Assembly (NCBI RefSeq): GCF_947502895.1
Contig: NZ_CANNBM010000005.1
Coordinates: 117,288-181,287 of the forward strand
DNA length: 64,000 nt
Reading direction: 5' to 3'
Source of the DNA: an uncultured Sulfitobacter sp.
GTDB taxonomy: Bacteria > Pseudomonadota > Alphaproteobacteria > Rhodobacterales > Rhodobacteraceae
This document shows positions 9,176 through 17,728 of this stretch, in pieces. Positions within the stretch are counted from its first letter, which is position 1. Every line of letters begins with the position of its first letter. The notes beneath the pieces are model-generated. The model saw nothing but the letters and a program-made list of their open reading frames with translations, had not been told where the DNA came from and ran no database searches. Position numbers and translations under genes: made by a program.

Positions 9176-10153
9176 ATGAGCACCCGCATAGACACCCTAA
9201 AGTCCAGAATGATACTGCCCGCGATCGCGGCACCGATGTTCCTCGTCTCAAACCCAGCAACGGTGATTGCTGCATGCAAGTCAGGTGTCATGGGCTCCTT
9301 TCCTGGCCCGAATGCCCGCACCGCGGACGACCTGCGCGATTGGTTGTTGCAGATCACGACCGGCCTCGGGCCTGATGACGCACCTTGGGCGATGAATATG
9401 ATCACACACTCCAGCTATGGCCGGTTTGACGAAGAGTTGGCTCTGATCGAGGAATTCAAACCTGATCTGGTCATCACGGCGCTGGGTGGTCCTCACCGTG
9501 TTACCAGCCAAGTGCATGGCTACGGCGGTCTTGTGTTTGCTGATGTGACGTCGCCCAAATTTGCCCGCAAGGCATTGGATAAAGGCGCGGACGGTCTTGT
9601 GTTGGTCTGTGCTGGCGCAGGCGGCCACACGGGTGAATATGCAATGCTTCCCTTTATCGAAGAGGTGCGCAGCTTCTTTGACGGTCCACTGATTGTTGGT
9701 GGCGGCATTGGAACAGGTCGCGCCATTCGCGCGGTTGAAAATCTGGGTGTTGATTTCGCTTATCTTGGCACCCGCTTTCTGGCCGCCGCCGAAACAATGA
9801 TCCCCGATGCCTACCGCGAGATGGTATGGCAGAGCACGATGGAAGATCTGATCGCCTCTCGTGCCATCACAGGTGCTTTGGGCAACTGGATGCGGGCCAG
9901 TGTCGAGGCGGCAGGCATCTCGGTTGATGATATGAAACAAGCGGCCACTCTTGATTTTTCAGGGGATATGCACGCGGGATCAAAAGCATGGAAACACGTC
10001 TGGAGCGCGGGGCAGGGTGTCGGCGGCATTACCGAACCTGAAAGCACCGCAGATGTTGTCGCCGTCCTTGTTGAGGAATACAATCAAGCCGTTGCAGCGC
10101 AAAGCCAAGGCAGCCGCTATGGCGCGGCATCAAAATCCAACGATGGAGAGTAA
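9176..10153 (+). CDS. Nitronate monooxygenase / NPD-family FMN oxidoreductase
   Basis: 325-residue FMN-dependent TIM-barrel protein of the 2-nitropropane dioxygenase family. Phosphate-binding and FMN motifs are visible: CAGAGGHTGEY in the centre and VGGGIGTGRAIRAVENLGVDFAYLGTRFLA after it. The family contains nitronate monooxygenases and enoyl-reductase-like proteins, and the exact activity cannot be decided here. The ATG at 9176 was chosen because the longer open frame upstream overlaps the ligase C-terminus. Translation probably follows the ligase directly. It is part of the catabolic operon and precedes the Rieske oxygenase with only 4 bp between the stop and the next ATG. Confidence 0.85.
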   Translation: MSTRIDTLKSRMILPAIAAPMFLVSNPATVIAACKSGVMGSFPGPNARTADDLRDWLLQITTGLGPDDAPWAMNMITHSSYGRFDEELALIEEFKPDLVITALGGPHRVTSQVHGYGGLVFADVTSPKFARKALDKGADGLVLVCAGAGGHTGEYAMLPFIEEVRSFFDGPLIVGGGIGTGRAIRAVENLGVDFAYLGTRFLAAAETMIPDAYREMVWQSTMEDLIASRAITGALGNWMRASVEAAGISVDDMKQAATLDFSGDMHAGSKAWKHVWSAGQGVGGITEPESTADVVAVLVEEYNQAVAAQSQGSRYGAASKSNDGE

Positions 10154-10157
10154 GATC

Positions 10158-11312
10158 ATGGACCCAAGCACCGAAGAGATCCGGATCATCAAAGATATCT
10201 TGCAGCATACCGAAGACGGCACGACCGATATGCAGCCCGAGCTGATGCGCAATCCTGTATCGACCTACACCGATCCGGATGTGCTGGCACGCGAAGTCGA
10301 GACACTCTTCCGCAAATTTCCAATCATTATGGGTCATTCCGAGCAGCTTCCCGAACCCGCGTCATATTTCACGAATGACGAACTTGGCGTGCCACTGCTT
10401 ATTACGCGAAACAATGACGGGGTAGTCAAAGCGTTCATGAACGTATGCCGCCACCGTGGTGCGCGCCTGACGGATGGCGATTGCGGTAAGGCCAAGACGT
10501 TTTCGTGCCCTTATCATAAGTGGACTTATGATCTGAATGGCAATCTGCGCGGCCTGCCCCACGCCGCGGGTTTTGGTGACATCGACAAAAAAGCACTTGG
10601 GCTAATCGAATTGCCCGCCTTCGAACGCTTTGGTCTGATCTGGGTACGGCCTTCGGCGGGGGACGATGATCTGGACATTGATGCATGGCTGGCCCCTATG
10701 GCAGAACAGTTGAACGGCCTCAATCTGGATACCCACACGGTTTTCAAGTCATGGTCGCTTGATCGCCATATGAACTGGCATCTGGCCCTTGAGGGCTTTC
10801 AGGAGTCTTATCACTTCTGCGGCGCGCATGAGCACACAGCATGTTCGGGGTATCTCGACAATCAAAGCTCCTGGTTGGACAAGTACCCGCATGTTCGCCA
10901 CTCTGTACCATTGCCTACAATTGTGGAGCTGAAAGGCAAAGCGACCGAAGACTGGCAACACCGTCCGTACTTTATGACGCAGAACTACATCTTTCCGTGC
11001 AACTATGTGCAGGTAATGACGGATCACGTTTATATCCACACGATCATTCCAACAGGCGTAGATACCTGTATCTTCAAGTGCATGATGCTGATTGCCGAAG
11101 CCCCTGCAACCGAGAAAGCAGAGCGGTATTGGGAAAAGAACTATGAGGTGATCCGCACCGTTTTCGGTGAAGACTTCGAGATCGGTGAGAATATCCAGAA
11201 AGGACTGAATACGGGGGCGAACACCGAATTCCTTTTTGGCCGCTATGAAATCGGTCTGCAATTGGGGACCAAAGCAATTCACGATGCATTGGAAGGGCGG
11301 CTAAGGGCTTAA
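10158..11312 (+). CDS. Rieske non-haem iron oxygenase, alpha subunit
   Basis: 384-residue aromatic ring-hydroxylating-type oxygenase. The Rieske cluster ligands are Cys97, His99, Cys117 and His120 (CRHRG and CPYHKWTY). The mononuclear iron site is visible as ESYHFCGAH, with His219 and His224 spaced by four residues. The ATG at 10158 is preceded by GGAGAG at 7 bp. An in-frame ATG 15 bp upstream is less well placed. No beta subunit, ferredoxin or dedicated reductase follows, so electrons must come from elsewhere, perhaps a one-component reductase encoded outside the window. It ends the catabolic operon and converges with the deaminase gene, with 15 bp between the stop codons. The substrate (ring hydroxylation or N-/O-demethylation) is unknown. 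Confidence 0.9.
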   Translation: MDPSTEEIRIIKDILQHTEDGTTDMQPELMRNPVSTYTDPDVLAREVETLFRKFPIIMGHSEQLPEPASYFTNDELGVPLLITRNNDGVVKAFMNVCRHRGARLTDGDCGKAKTFSCPYHKWTYDLNGNLRGLPHAAGFGDIDKKALGLIELPAFERFGLIWVRPSAGDDDLDIDAWLAPMAEQLNGLNLDTHTVFKSWSLDRHMNWHLALEGFQESYHFCGAHEHTACSGYLDNQSSWLDKYPHVRHSVPLPTIVELKGKATEDWQHRPYFMTQNYIFPCNYVQVMTDHVYIHTIIPTGVDTCIFKCMMLIAEAPATEKAERYWEKNYEVIRTVFGEDFEIGENIQKGLNTGANTEFLFGRYEIGLQLGTKAIHDALEGRLRA

Positions 11313-11327
11313 CCCGGCCGCTTGTGC

Positions 11328-11771
11328 CTACTCGGCGATATCTTCGGCCCACAGATCAGGCTTTTCGGTGATGAAACGCTGCATCAGCGCAATACAATCT
11401 GCATCATCGGCGACGATTACCTCAACTCCATTGGAGCGGAGGAACTCTTCGTTGCCACCAAAGTTCTTGTTCTCACCGATCACTACTCGCGGGATCCCGA
11501 ACTGTATGATTGTGCCTGTACACATCATGCACGGGCTTAAAGAAGTATAAAGAGTGGTATCGCGGTAGGTCTTTTGTCGCCCTGCTTTTCGAAGGGCGTC
11601 CATCTCGCCATGTGCGATCGGGTCGCCCTTTTGCACACGTTGATTGCGGCCTTGGGCCACGACTTCACCACCCCGCGCAAGGACGGAGCCGATGGGGCAG
11701 CCGCCTTCGTCAAAACCGGCTTTCGCTTCGTCATATGCGATGCGCAGCAAACGTGTATCCTCAGCGTTCAT
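11328..11771 (-). CDS. Cytosine deaminase-like (yeast FCY1 type)
   Basis: 147-residue zinc-dependent deaminase of the CDA fold. The zinc ligands are His54 in HGEMD (Glu56 as proton shuttle) and Cys81/Cys84 in SPCMMCTG. The overall length, the start IAYDEAKAGFDEGGCPIG and the C-terminal FITEKPDLWAEDI align with yeast cytosine deaminase FCY1 better than with guanine or tRNA-adenosine deaminases. The expected reaction is cytosine to uracil plus ammonia, but another pyrimidine- or pterin-like base is possible. It is the last gene of a minus-strand operon with a deacetylase-like enzyme and a Pot-type ABC transporter, suggesting import and deamination of a nitrogen-rich compound. Confidence 0.85.
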   Translation of the reverse strand: MNAEDTRLLRIAYDEAKAGFDEGGCPIGSVLARGGEVVAQGRNQRVQKGDPIAHGEMDALRKAGRQKTYRDTTLYTSLSPCMMCTGTIIQFGIPRVVIGENKNFGGNEEFLRSNGVEVIVADDADCIALMQRFITEKPDLWAEDIAE

Positions 11772-11776
11772 ATTTT

Positions 11777-12664
11777 TTAATCCTTCAAGATGGGGCCGTC
11801 GTAGTAGGGCAGGTGATCCACGCTAGGCGCCCATGTTCCCGCCTTTTGCAAAGCGTCCATATGATCGGCGATTTCGTCCAGCGTAGCAAACCACACATCT
11901 TTCGTCTCACGCGTTTTGGCAATCCATGCCTCGACCTGTTTCCACCGCGCTAACCGGCCAGTAAGGAACGGATGAATAATCAGCATAAAGAACCCGCCCG
12001 CATCGTACTGTGCTTCAAACTCCTCCCAAAAACCGCTTAATCCATGGGACGGCCCAGCGACCGGCATCATATAGCCAATCTCGTCATAATGCGCGAAAGG
12101 GGGCCAGTCATCGGTCCCCCAATGGACAGGCATCTCATAGAGCGACCCTTGGGTCGTTTTCAACTGGTAGGGGATATCATCCCCCATCATCGAACTGTCA
12201 TACCGCATGCCATGTTCGACCATCAGATCGACCACTTCCTGAGTAATATTGTAGACGGGTGCGCGATAGCCGCGTGGTTGCCGGCCGCAAATCCGTTGAT
12301 GCGCAGCAAGCGTGCGTTCGAACCACTCGCGCTGATCGCCGCGTGTCTTGATAGGATCTTCGTGCAGGTAGCCATGATGCCCGATCTCATGACCGTCTTT
12401 CAAAATTGCTTCGGCAACGTCTGGATAAGTTTCCAAACACCAGCCCGGAATGAAAAATGACTGCTTTAATTCCAGTCGCCGGTAGGTATCCAAAATACGG
12501 GGCAGGGCGACCATCGGGCCATAACGACCCATTGAAATTGGATAGAGACGGTCATGGCTGTCTTCGGGCTTGGCGATATGGATCAGACTGTCGGCATCCA
12601 TGTCAAAGGTGATGGCAACCGCACATTTCGCGCCATTAGGCCAAGGGATAGGGTTGCGGATCAT
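11777..12664 (-). CDS. Polysaccharide deacetylase family (NodB/PuuE-like) hydrolase
   Basis: 295-residue carbohydrate-esterase-4 fold protein. NodB motifs visible are TFDMDAD (residues 19-24), HEIGHHGYLHE (His92, His96, His101 region) and YRAPVYN, plus a late IIHP histidine. There is no signal peptide, which argues for a cytoplasmic amidohydrolase like PuuE allantoinase rather than a cell-wall or chitin deacetylase. It sits between the deaminase and the ABC ATPase gene with gaps of 5 and 3 bp. Inference: it cleaves an amide or C-N bond of the compound brought in by the adjacent transporter. The substrate is unknown. Confidence 0.83.
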   Translation of the reverse strand: MIRNPIPWPNGAKCAVAITFDMDADSLIHIAKPEDSHDRLYPISMGRYGPMVALPRILDTYRRLELKQSFFIPGWCLETYPDVAEAILKDGHEIGHHGYLHEDPIKTRGDQREWFERTLAAHQRICGRQPRGYRAPVYNITQEVVDLMVEHGMRYDSSMMGDDIPYQLKTTQGSLYEMPVHWGTDDWPPFAHYDEIGYMMPVAGPSHGLSGFWEEFEAQYDAGGFFMLIIHPFLTGRLARWKQVEAWIAKTRETKDVWFATLDEIADHMDALQKAGTWAPSVDHLPYYDGPILKD

Positions 12665-12667
12665 TTC

Positions 12668-13753
12668 TCAAAATTCATTTAAAATATGCGCACTGGATGC
12701 ATCCCAAGAAAGCCAAATCTCGTCACCGCCATGAAGGTCAAATTTTGAAAGCTCGCGCTCCTGCATCTGCACTTTGAACTCAACACCGTGCGCGTCTTCG
12801 AGAAACAAGGTAACAATGGAGCCAACAAATTCCTCGGAGATCAGTTTACACTGAGCTGCATTGTCACTGTCAGGTTTGGCCAGTGATATATGGACAAGAT
12901 CCGCAGAGATGACAAAACTGGCGTTATGGCCCTCGGTCAGATGCACGTCGTTTGTCGGAACCGTAAATACGCCAGACGGGGTTGTGATGCGTGCGCTGTC
13001 TGCTCCAAGGGTGGTGACTTTCCCACTCAGAATATTGTTACGGCCCACAAACTCCGCAACAAATTGATTGGCGGGCGCACGGTAGATATCCTTCGGAGAG
13101 CCGATCTGTGCAATCTCTCCTTTGCCCATAATGATGACGCGGTCAGCCATTGCAAATGCTTCGGATTGTGAATGGGTGACATAGACAAATGTGATACCCA
13201 ACTCGCGCTGCAAATCAGTCAGCACGGCCTGCATGCGGATCACCAGGTGAGCATCAAGCGCGGACAAAGGCTCATCCAGCAATAGAATTTGCGGCTCCAT
13301 CACCAGCGATCTTGCAAGTGCCACCCGTTGCTTTTGCCCGCCGGACAAAGTGGTGATATCGCGATCTGCAAATTCCAGAATGCCCATTTTATCAAGCCAC
13401 TTGAGCGCACGTTCTTTGCGTTCTGCCTTTTCTACGCCACGCATCTTAAGGCCAAATTCGACGTTCTCCCGTGCCGTCAAAAACGGGAACAATGCCAACG
13501 ATTGCCAGACAAGTGGCGTATCCCGCTCGTGCGGGGCAACATCGTTCATCACGCGGCCGTTCAGGCGAATTTCACCTACGCTGGGCGCCTCAAGGCCTGC
13601 CAACATACGCAATGTCGTCGTCTTACCGCAGCCCGATGGCCCCATGATCGCCAGAAACTCGCCTTCACGAATTTCAAAATCCAGCTGTTTCACAGCAACG
13701 AAAGAGCCGAAGTGTTTCTCGACCTTGTCGAAAGTCACGAGTGGTTTTGTCAT
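12668..13753 (-). CDS. ABC transporter ATPase (PotA-like)
   Basis: 361-residue ATP-binding subunit of a spermidine/putrescine-type ABC importer. Walker A GPSGCGKTTT, signature LSGGQKQRVALARS and Walker B ILLLDEPLSALD are all present, and the C-terminal roughly 120 residues form the TOBE/OB regulatory domain typical of PotA/UgpC/MalK. Its start overlaps the stop of the downstream-facing permease gene by 4 bp. It energises import by the two permeases and the binding protein encoded just upstream. The solute is not known. The neighbouring deaminase and deacetylase suggest a nitrogen compound rather than a polyamine. Confidence 0.92.
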   Translation of the reverse strand: MTKPLVTFDKVEKHFGSFVAVKQLDFEIREGEFLAIMGPSGCGKTTTLRMLAGLEAPSVGEIRLNGRVMNDVAPHERDTPLVWQSLALFPFLTARENVEFGLKMRGVEKAERKERALKWLDKMGILEFADRDITTLSGGQKQRVALARSLVMEPQILLLDEPLSALDAHLVIRMQAVLTDLQRELGITFVYVTHSQSEAFAMADRVIIMGKGEIAQIGSPKDIYRAPANQFVAEFVGRNNILSGKVTTLGADSARITTPSGVFTVPTNDVHLTEGHNASFVISADLVHISLAKPDSDNAAQCKLISEEFVGSIVTLFLEDAHGVEFKVQMQERELSKFDLHGGDEIWLSWDASSAHILNEF

Positions 13754-14550
13754 GGTCGGATGCTCTTTAATTGGCGGCTGGCAAAGAAAACTTGGGCCAG
13801 CACGACGAGGGTCATGGAAATAAGGAAGACAAAAGTGCCGATGGCGTTGACCTGTGGGTCGATGTTGCCTTGTACGATTTCAAGGACAACAACCGGCAGC
13901 GTCTTGTTCAGCCCTGAGACAAACCAAGACACGGCGAATTCGTCGAACGATACAGCAGCCGTCAGGAAAAGCGCTGAGGCAATGGCGGGTTTGCAAAAGG
14001 GAATAATCACATTGCGCATCGTCTGCCATTCAGAACCACCAAGATTCCACGCTGCCGCCTCGAGGTCGGGGTCCATCTGGTTGAGGCGCAACCGGATCAC
14101 GGCCATCGCAAAGGGCGCGGTCAACACCGAATGTGCAATGATGATAGAGTAAAGCTGACCAGACATTCCGATCTTGGAGAACCACGCGAGCATTGCCAGT
14201 GCCATGATGATCAACGGAATTGTGGGCGGCAACAAGATCAAGGCGAGGTAAGGTGCCTTGAAGCGGAAATCATACCGAAAATCCGAGTAGGCCGTGCAAA
14301 ACCCAAGGAACGTCGCAATGAGTGCGGAGCTGGTAGATACGATCAGGCTATTGCGTGCTGCTTCCCAGACGTCTGGATCAGCGAGGATTTTCGCGTACCA
14401 TTCAGTCGTAAATTCGCCCAGAGGGATCGTCGGGAACCGTTGCGAATTGAACGAAAAGATCATGCTGAAAATGATCGGCGCAAAGACGAAGGCAAAAATT
14501 AGTACTACATAGATGCCGAGGATGACATTGAGAGTGCGATTGGCGTTCAT
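13750..14550 (-). CDS. ABC transporter permease (PotC-like)
   Basis: 266-residue inner-membrane permease with six predicted transmembrane segments. The EAA loop for contact with the ATPase is visible as EAAAWNLGGSEWQTMRNVIIP. The ATG at 14550 was chosen because the longer open frame would run deep into the upstream permease gene; at this start the two overlap by 4 bp. It pairs with the next gene as the PotB/PotC heterodimer that forms the translocation path. The family covers polyamines, opines, thiamine and other small cations, so the name alone does not give the substrate. Confidence 0.9.
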   Translation of the reverse strand: MNANRTLNVILGIYVVLIFAFVFAPIIFSMIFSFNSQRFPTIPLGEFTTEWYAKILADPDVWEAARNSLIVSTSSALIATFLGFCTAYSDFRYDFRFKAPYLALILLPPTIPLIIMALAMLAWFSKIGMSGQLYSIIIAHSVLTAPFAMAVIRLRLNQMDPDLEAAAWNLGGSEWQTMRNVIIPFCKPAIASALFLTAAVSFDEFAVSWFVSGLNKTLPVVVLEIVQGNIDPQVNAIGTFVFLISMTLVVLAQVFFASRQLKSIRP

Positions 14551-15410
14551 TTCTGGCCCTTCCGCTTGCGGTAGGCCAATGCAATTCCCGTAAAGGCAAT
14601 GGCGAACAAAGTACCCATCATCATTATGGCGACCACGGCTGCACGCGGCCATTGCTGGCCTGACTTGGTGGTATCAAGGATCAGGATTGGCAGTGTCGTT
14701 TCCTGAGAGCCGCCCAGATAGAAGGGGGCCACAAAATCCCCAAAGGACAGGATGAAACAAAAGATCGCTGCGATTATCAAACCCGTTTTGGATAACGGAA
14801 TGATCACCTGCCAAATTGTGCGCAGGGCTGAACAGCCCAGATTGCGCGCCGCCTCAATCAGGTTTTTGTCAATGTTGGCCATCGTCACGGTTTGCAGGAT
14901 CACGACGAGCGGTAGCGTAAGTGTCATATACCCGACCAATGTACCGAAATTGGTGTTAAGCATGGTATAAGGCCCAAGGCCGATCGACCCTAATATGCCG
15001 TTAACCACGCCGTTTTCAGAAAGGATGACGAACCATGAAAATGTACGCACCAGATAGCTGGTGAAGAATGGAATGATCAGAAGAAATATCGCCCAGCGTC
15101 GTGTTGCCTCTGAAGCTCTGAATGCCAGTGCATAAGCGGCAGGAAAAGCGATGGTCATCGCACATATGGTAGCCACCGCAGCTATGAAAACAGTGTACCA
15201 ATAGCTGTCCCAAAAATACCCTCGCGACAGCATCTTGGACCAGTTCACAAATTCGAATGCCTCGGTCATGCGATAGTTTTTCACAAGGAAAAACGACATC
15301 GCGACCATAAACAACACTGGCCCGACAAAGAAGACGAACTGCCAGATGATGATCGGCAATCGCCATGTCAGCGCATAGAGGTTGATCTTTAGATGGGGCT
15401 TGGTGGACAT
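14547..15410 (-). CDS. ABC transporter permease (PotB-like)
   Basis: 287-residue inner-membrane permease with six hydrophobic segments. The EAA motif is visible as EAARNLGCSALRTIWQVIIPL. It begins 72 bp after the binding-protein gene and overlaps the second permease gene by 4 bp. It is the partner of the PotC-like subunit in the same importer. The N-terminal extension of about 15 residues before the first membrane segment is normal for PotB. Confidence 0.9.
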   Translation of the reverse strand: MSTKPHLKINLYALTWRLPIIIWQFVFFVGPVLFMVAMSFFLVKNYRMTEAFEFVNWSKMLSRGYFWDSYWYTVFIAAVATICAMTIAFPAAYALAFRASEATRRWAIFLLIIPFFTSYLVRTFSWFVILSENGVVNGILGSIGLGPYTMLNTNFGTLVGYMTLTLPLVVILQTVTMANIDKNLIEAARNLGCSALRTIWQVIIPLSKTGLIIAAIFCFILSFGDFVAPFYLGGSQETTLPILILDTTKSGQQWPRAAVVAIMMMGTLFAIAFTGIALAYRKRKGQK

Positions 15411-15482
15411 TTTGTGTGCTTGATCCTTGGGAAAAAGGGGCGGCCCTACAAGCCGCCCGTTTCAGATGTTCAGCTAAATGGA

Positions 15483-16622
15483 TCAGGCGTTTTTATATTC
15501 TGACCAGAAGTCGTTCCAATCTTCGAGCGACTGCTGCTGTGGAATATCGCGATAGTGGATCCGCCCCTCATTGATCAACGTGATCGGATCTTGTGGGTCA
15601 CCGTCGATTTGGTGGGAGCGTGTCGCCTCGGCCAGATCCGCTTCGATCAGTGCAGCACGGCCTGATTTAGTCACACAGAATCCGGGATAGGCCGCCATCT
15701 GTGCGGATTTCACCTGCCCCGCAGGAGACATCATGTGCTGGATAAATTTCTTCACTTCGTCGGCTTTTTCGCTGCCTTTGCCAATGGAATAGCTCTCAGT
15801 GAACTGAATACCACCTTCCTTGGGGATAACGGATCCAACGGGCGCGCCGTCTTTTTCAAGAACGCCAGTAATCCAGTCACCGATGCCTACCATCGCCTGC
15901 ATGTCACCGTTTTTCAGGCCATTAAACGTGCCGCCATAGTCAAAGAAACCGCCAACCTGTTTGCGAAGGCTGAGGGTGGTTTCTTGAACAGCATCCCACT
16001 TGGCGTCGTCAAGGTTCCATAGGTCTGCGCCGTTGCCCTTATAAAGGCTCATCATACCAAGCGTTGGCAAATGCCAGTCAAAGTGGCCAACTTTGCCTTC
16101 CAGTTCCGGCTTCCAGAAGCAAGAATAGCTTTCCGCCTCGGCAGCAGTTACGGCGTTTTTGTTGTAGGATACACCCAAGTGGCCACCGCGCAGCATCATG
16201 GAGTACATCTTGCCATCGGCCCAGTGGCCTGGGAACTGTTTGAAGTCTTCGTGCAGCATATCATCCAGTGGATAATCAGCAGGGTTCATCTCGTCGATGT
16301 AGCCTGCAAGGTTCAGCTGCTGAACAAATTCACCGTCCGACAGGATCAGGTCATATGTGCCGGGGGGGGATTGCGCGATCAGGGCGAGCATGTTGTCACC
16401 GCCCGCATAGTACTTGGGCACAAATTTCACGTTATTGGCCGCTTCATAGTCGGCAACCATGTCCGGCTCTCCGTGGCCATACCACGCCAGCATGTTGATT
16501 TCTGTGGTGGCGGCCCATGCACGGCTGACAAAAGGCGTTGTCAGTACGGCAGCACCGCCTGCCTTGAGCAGTTGGCGGCGGCTAGGGGCGCTCATGATTG
16601 AATTGAGTACTTTCTCGGTCAT
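15483..16622 (-). CDS. ABC transporter periplasmic binding protein (PotD-like)
   Basis: About 379-residue extracellular solute-binding protein of the PotD/spermidine-binding type. The N-terminus carries a twin-arginine type signal: SRRQLLKAGG followed by a hydrophobic stretch and cleavage after SRAWA, so it is probably exported folded by Tat. The start at 16622 has GGGAG at 6 bp; a second ATG two codons upstream (16628) abuts that site and is less likely. It is the first gene of the five-gene transporter/hydrolase operon on the minus strand and is the subunit that decides which solute is imported. Confidence 0.88.
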   Translation of the reverse strand: MTEKVLNSIMSAPSRRQLLKAGGAAVLTTPFVSRAWAATTEINMLAWYGHGEPDMVADYEAANNVKFVPKYYAGGDNMLALIAQSPPGTYDLILSDGEFVQQLNLAGYIDEMNPADYPLDDMLHEDFKQFPGHWADGKMYSMMLRGGHLGVSYNKNAVTAAEAESYSCFWKPELEGKVGHFDWHLPTLGMMSLYKGNGADLWNLDDAKWDAVQETTLSLRKQVGGFFDYGGTFNGLKNGDMQAMVGIGDWITGVLEKDGAPVGSVIPKEGGIQFTESYSIGKGSEKADEVKKFIQHMMSPAGQVKSAQMAAYPGFCVTKSGRAALIEADLAEATRSHQIDGDPQDPITLINEGRIHYRDIPQQQSLEDWNDFWSEYKNA

Positions 16623-16760
16623 CTTCATCTCCCAGTTGAGTGCCCTTAAGCGGAAAAAGAGCAGGTCGTTACTATTCTAGAGCAACATATTCAGTTCTAT
16701 TTTTCTTTGATGCTAGACCATGAAGATATTTTAGGGAAATTTATCGTTTATATGACAGCA

Positions 16761-16776
16761 TAATGAGTGCTTATTA
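16761..16776. promoter_or_regulatory. Imperfect dyad, possible LysR-type operator
   Basis: The 16-bp sequence TAATGAGTGCTTATTA is a near-perfect inverted repeat (TAATGAG / CTTATTA). It lies in the 159-bp gap between the LysR gene and the binding-protein gene, about 140 bp upstream of the transporter operon start. The location and the AT-rich dyad with a T...A frame are typical of LysR-family binding sites, but a single short palindrome is weak evidence. Confidence 0.3.
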
Positions 16777-16787
16777 GGCACAACACA

Positions 16788-17654
16788 TCAGGAGTGCTGT
16801 TCAAGGACCTGTACGATGGCATCTATCGCCGCATAACCACCAGCACCCAGCTGGGTTTGGCGCGCGAACAGTCCAATATGTAAAGGTGTCAGTGCAGGTA
16901 GGCCGTCCTTTTCCGAAAACCTGCGCATGCCCTTCAACACAGTTGAGGTCGTCAGGCAGGACAGACCCAGACCATCATGTACAGCACGCTGGACGCCACC
17001 AATGCCAGGACTGGAGTAGGCAATCCGCCAATTCTGCCCTGCCAATTTCAAGGCGGTTGCCATGCGATCGCGATACACACAGCCATAGGGATGAACGACA
17101 AGTGGGATTTCACGATGCGCTTTTATATCAAAATCTTCGGCACCTACCCAAATGGGCTGCTCTTTCCAGTTGCGGAACAGAAACTGTTGATCATCCCCGT
17201 CGAACAGGGCGACCGCGATGTCGATTTCGTCGCTCCGCAAAGCTGAGAGGAGGTGCTTTGATAGATCACATCGTATCTCGATCTGGATTTCAGAGTATTT
17301 CCGCACGACCTCCGTCAGGCACGACTGAAGTGTATTGACCGCATAGTCCACCGGCAGTCCGACCCGCAGCTTGGGCGATCGCTCCTGTTTTTCAAATCTG
17401 GCCATTGCAAGATCATTCAGCCGCAGAATTTGACGCGCATGCACGGCCAAGTCCTCGCCCCGTTCGGTCAAGGAGATTACTTTTCCTTGGCGCTCGAGGA
17501 GGTCATACCCGACGGTCTCCTCCAGCCGTTTTATTTGCAAGCTGATTGCTGGCTGCGTCCGGCCCAAAATCTCCGCAGCGCGGGTGAAACTTGCCACCTC
17601 GATTACAGTCACGAAAGTGCGCAGAAGCTCTGTTGAGAGATTTACGATTGGCAT
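16788..17654 (-). CDS. LysR-family transcriptional regulator
   Basis: 288-residue LysR-type regulator. The N-terminal winged helix-turn-helix is clear (LLRTFVTVIEVASFTRAAEI, then RTQPAISLQIKRLEETVGYD), followed by the linker helix and a two-lobed co-inducer domain starting near LRVGLPVDYAV. The ATG at 17654 was preferred over a TTG 33 bp upstream because LysR proteins normally begin a few residues before the helix-turn-helix. It is transcribed in the same direction as, and just upstream of, the Pot-type transporter operon, which it probably controls. The inducer is unknown. Confidence 0.9.
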   Translation of the reverse strand: MPIVNLSTELLRTFVTVIEVASFTRAAEILGRTQPAISLQIKRLEETVGYDLLERQGKVISLTERGEDLAVHARQILRLNDLAMARFEKQERSPKLRVGLPVDYAVNTLQSCLTEVVRKYSEIQIEIRCDLSKHLLSALRSDEIDIAVALFDGDDQQFLFRNWKEQPIWVGAEDFDIKAHREIPLVVHPYGCVYRDRMATALKLAGQNWRIAYSSPGIGGVQRAVHDGLGLSCLTTSTVLKGMRRFSEKDGLPALTPLHIGLFARQTQLGAGGYAAIDAIVQVLEQHS

Positions 17655-17728
17655 GCCATGAACATTAGCGAAGGAAATGCAGGACAAGCAACCATAAAGC
17701 GCACGAATGGAAGTTTCGTTGAAAGGCT

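Noticed and set aside
9951..10157. Longer N-terminal form of the Rieske oxygenase
   Set aside because: It would overlap the preceding gene by 200 bp; the ATG at 10158 has a good ribosome site.
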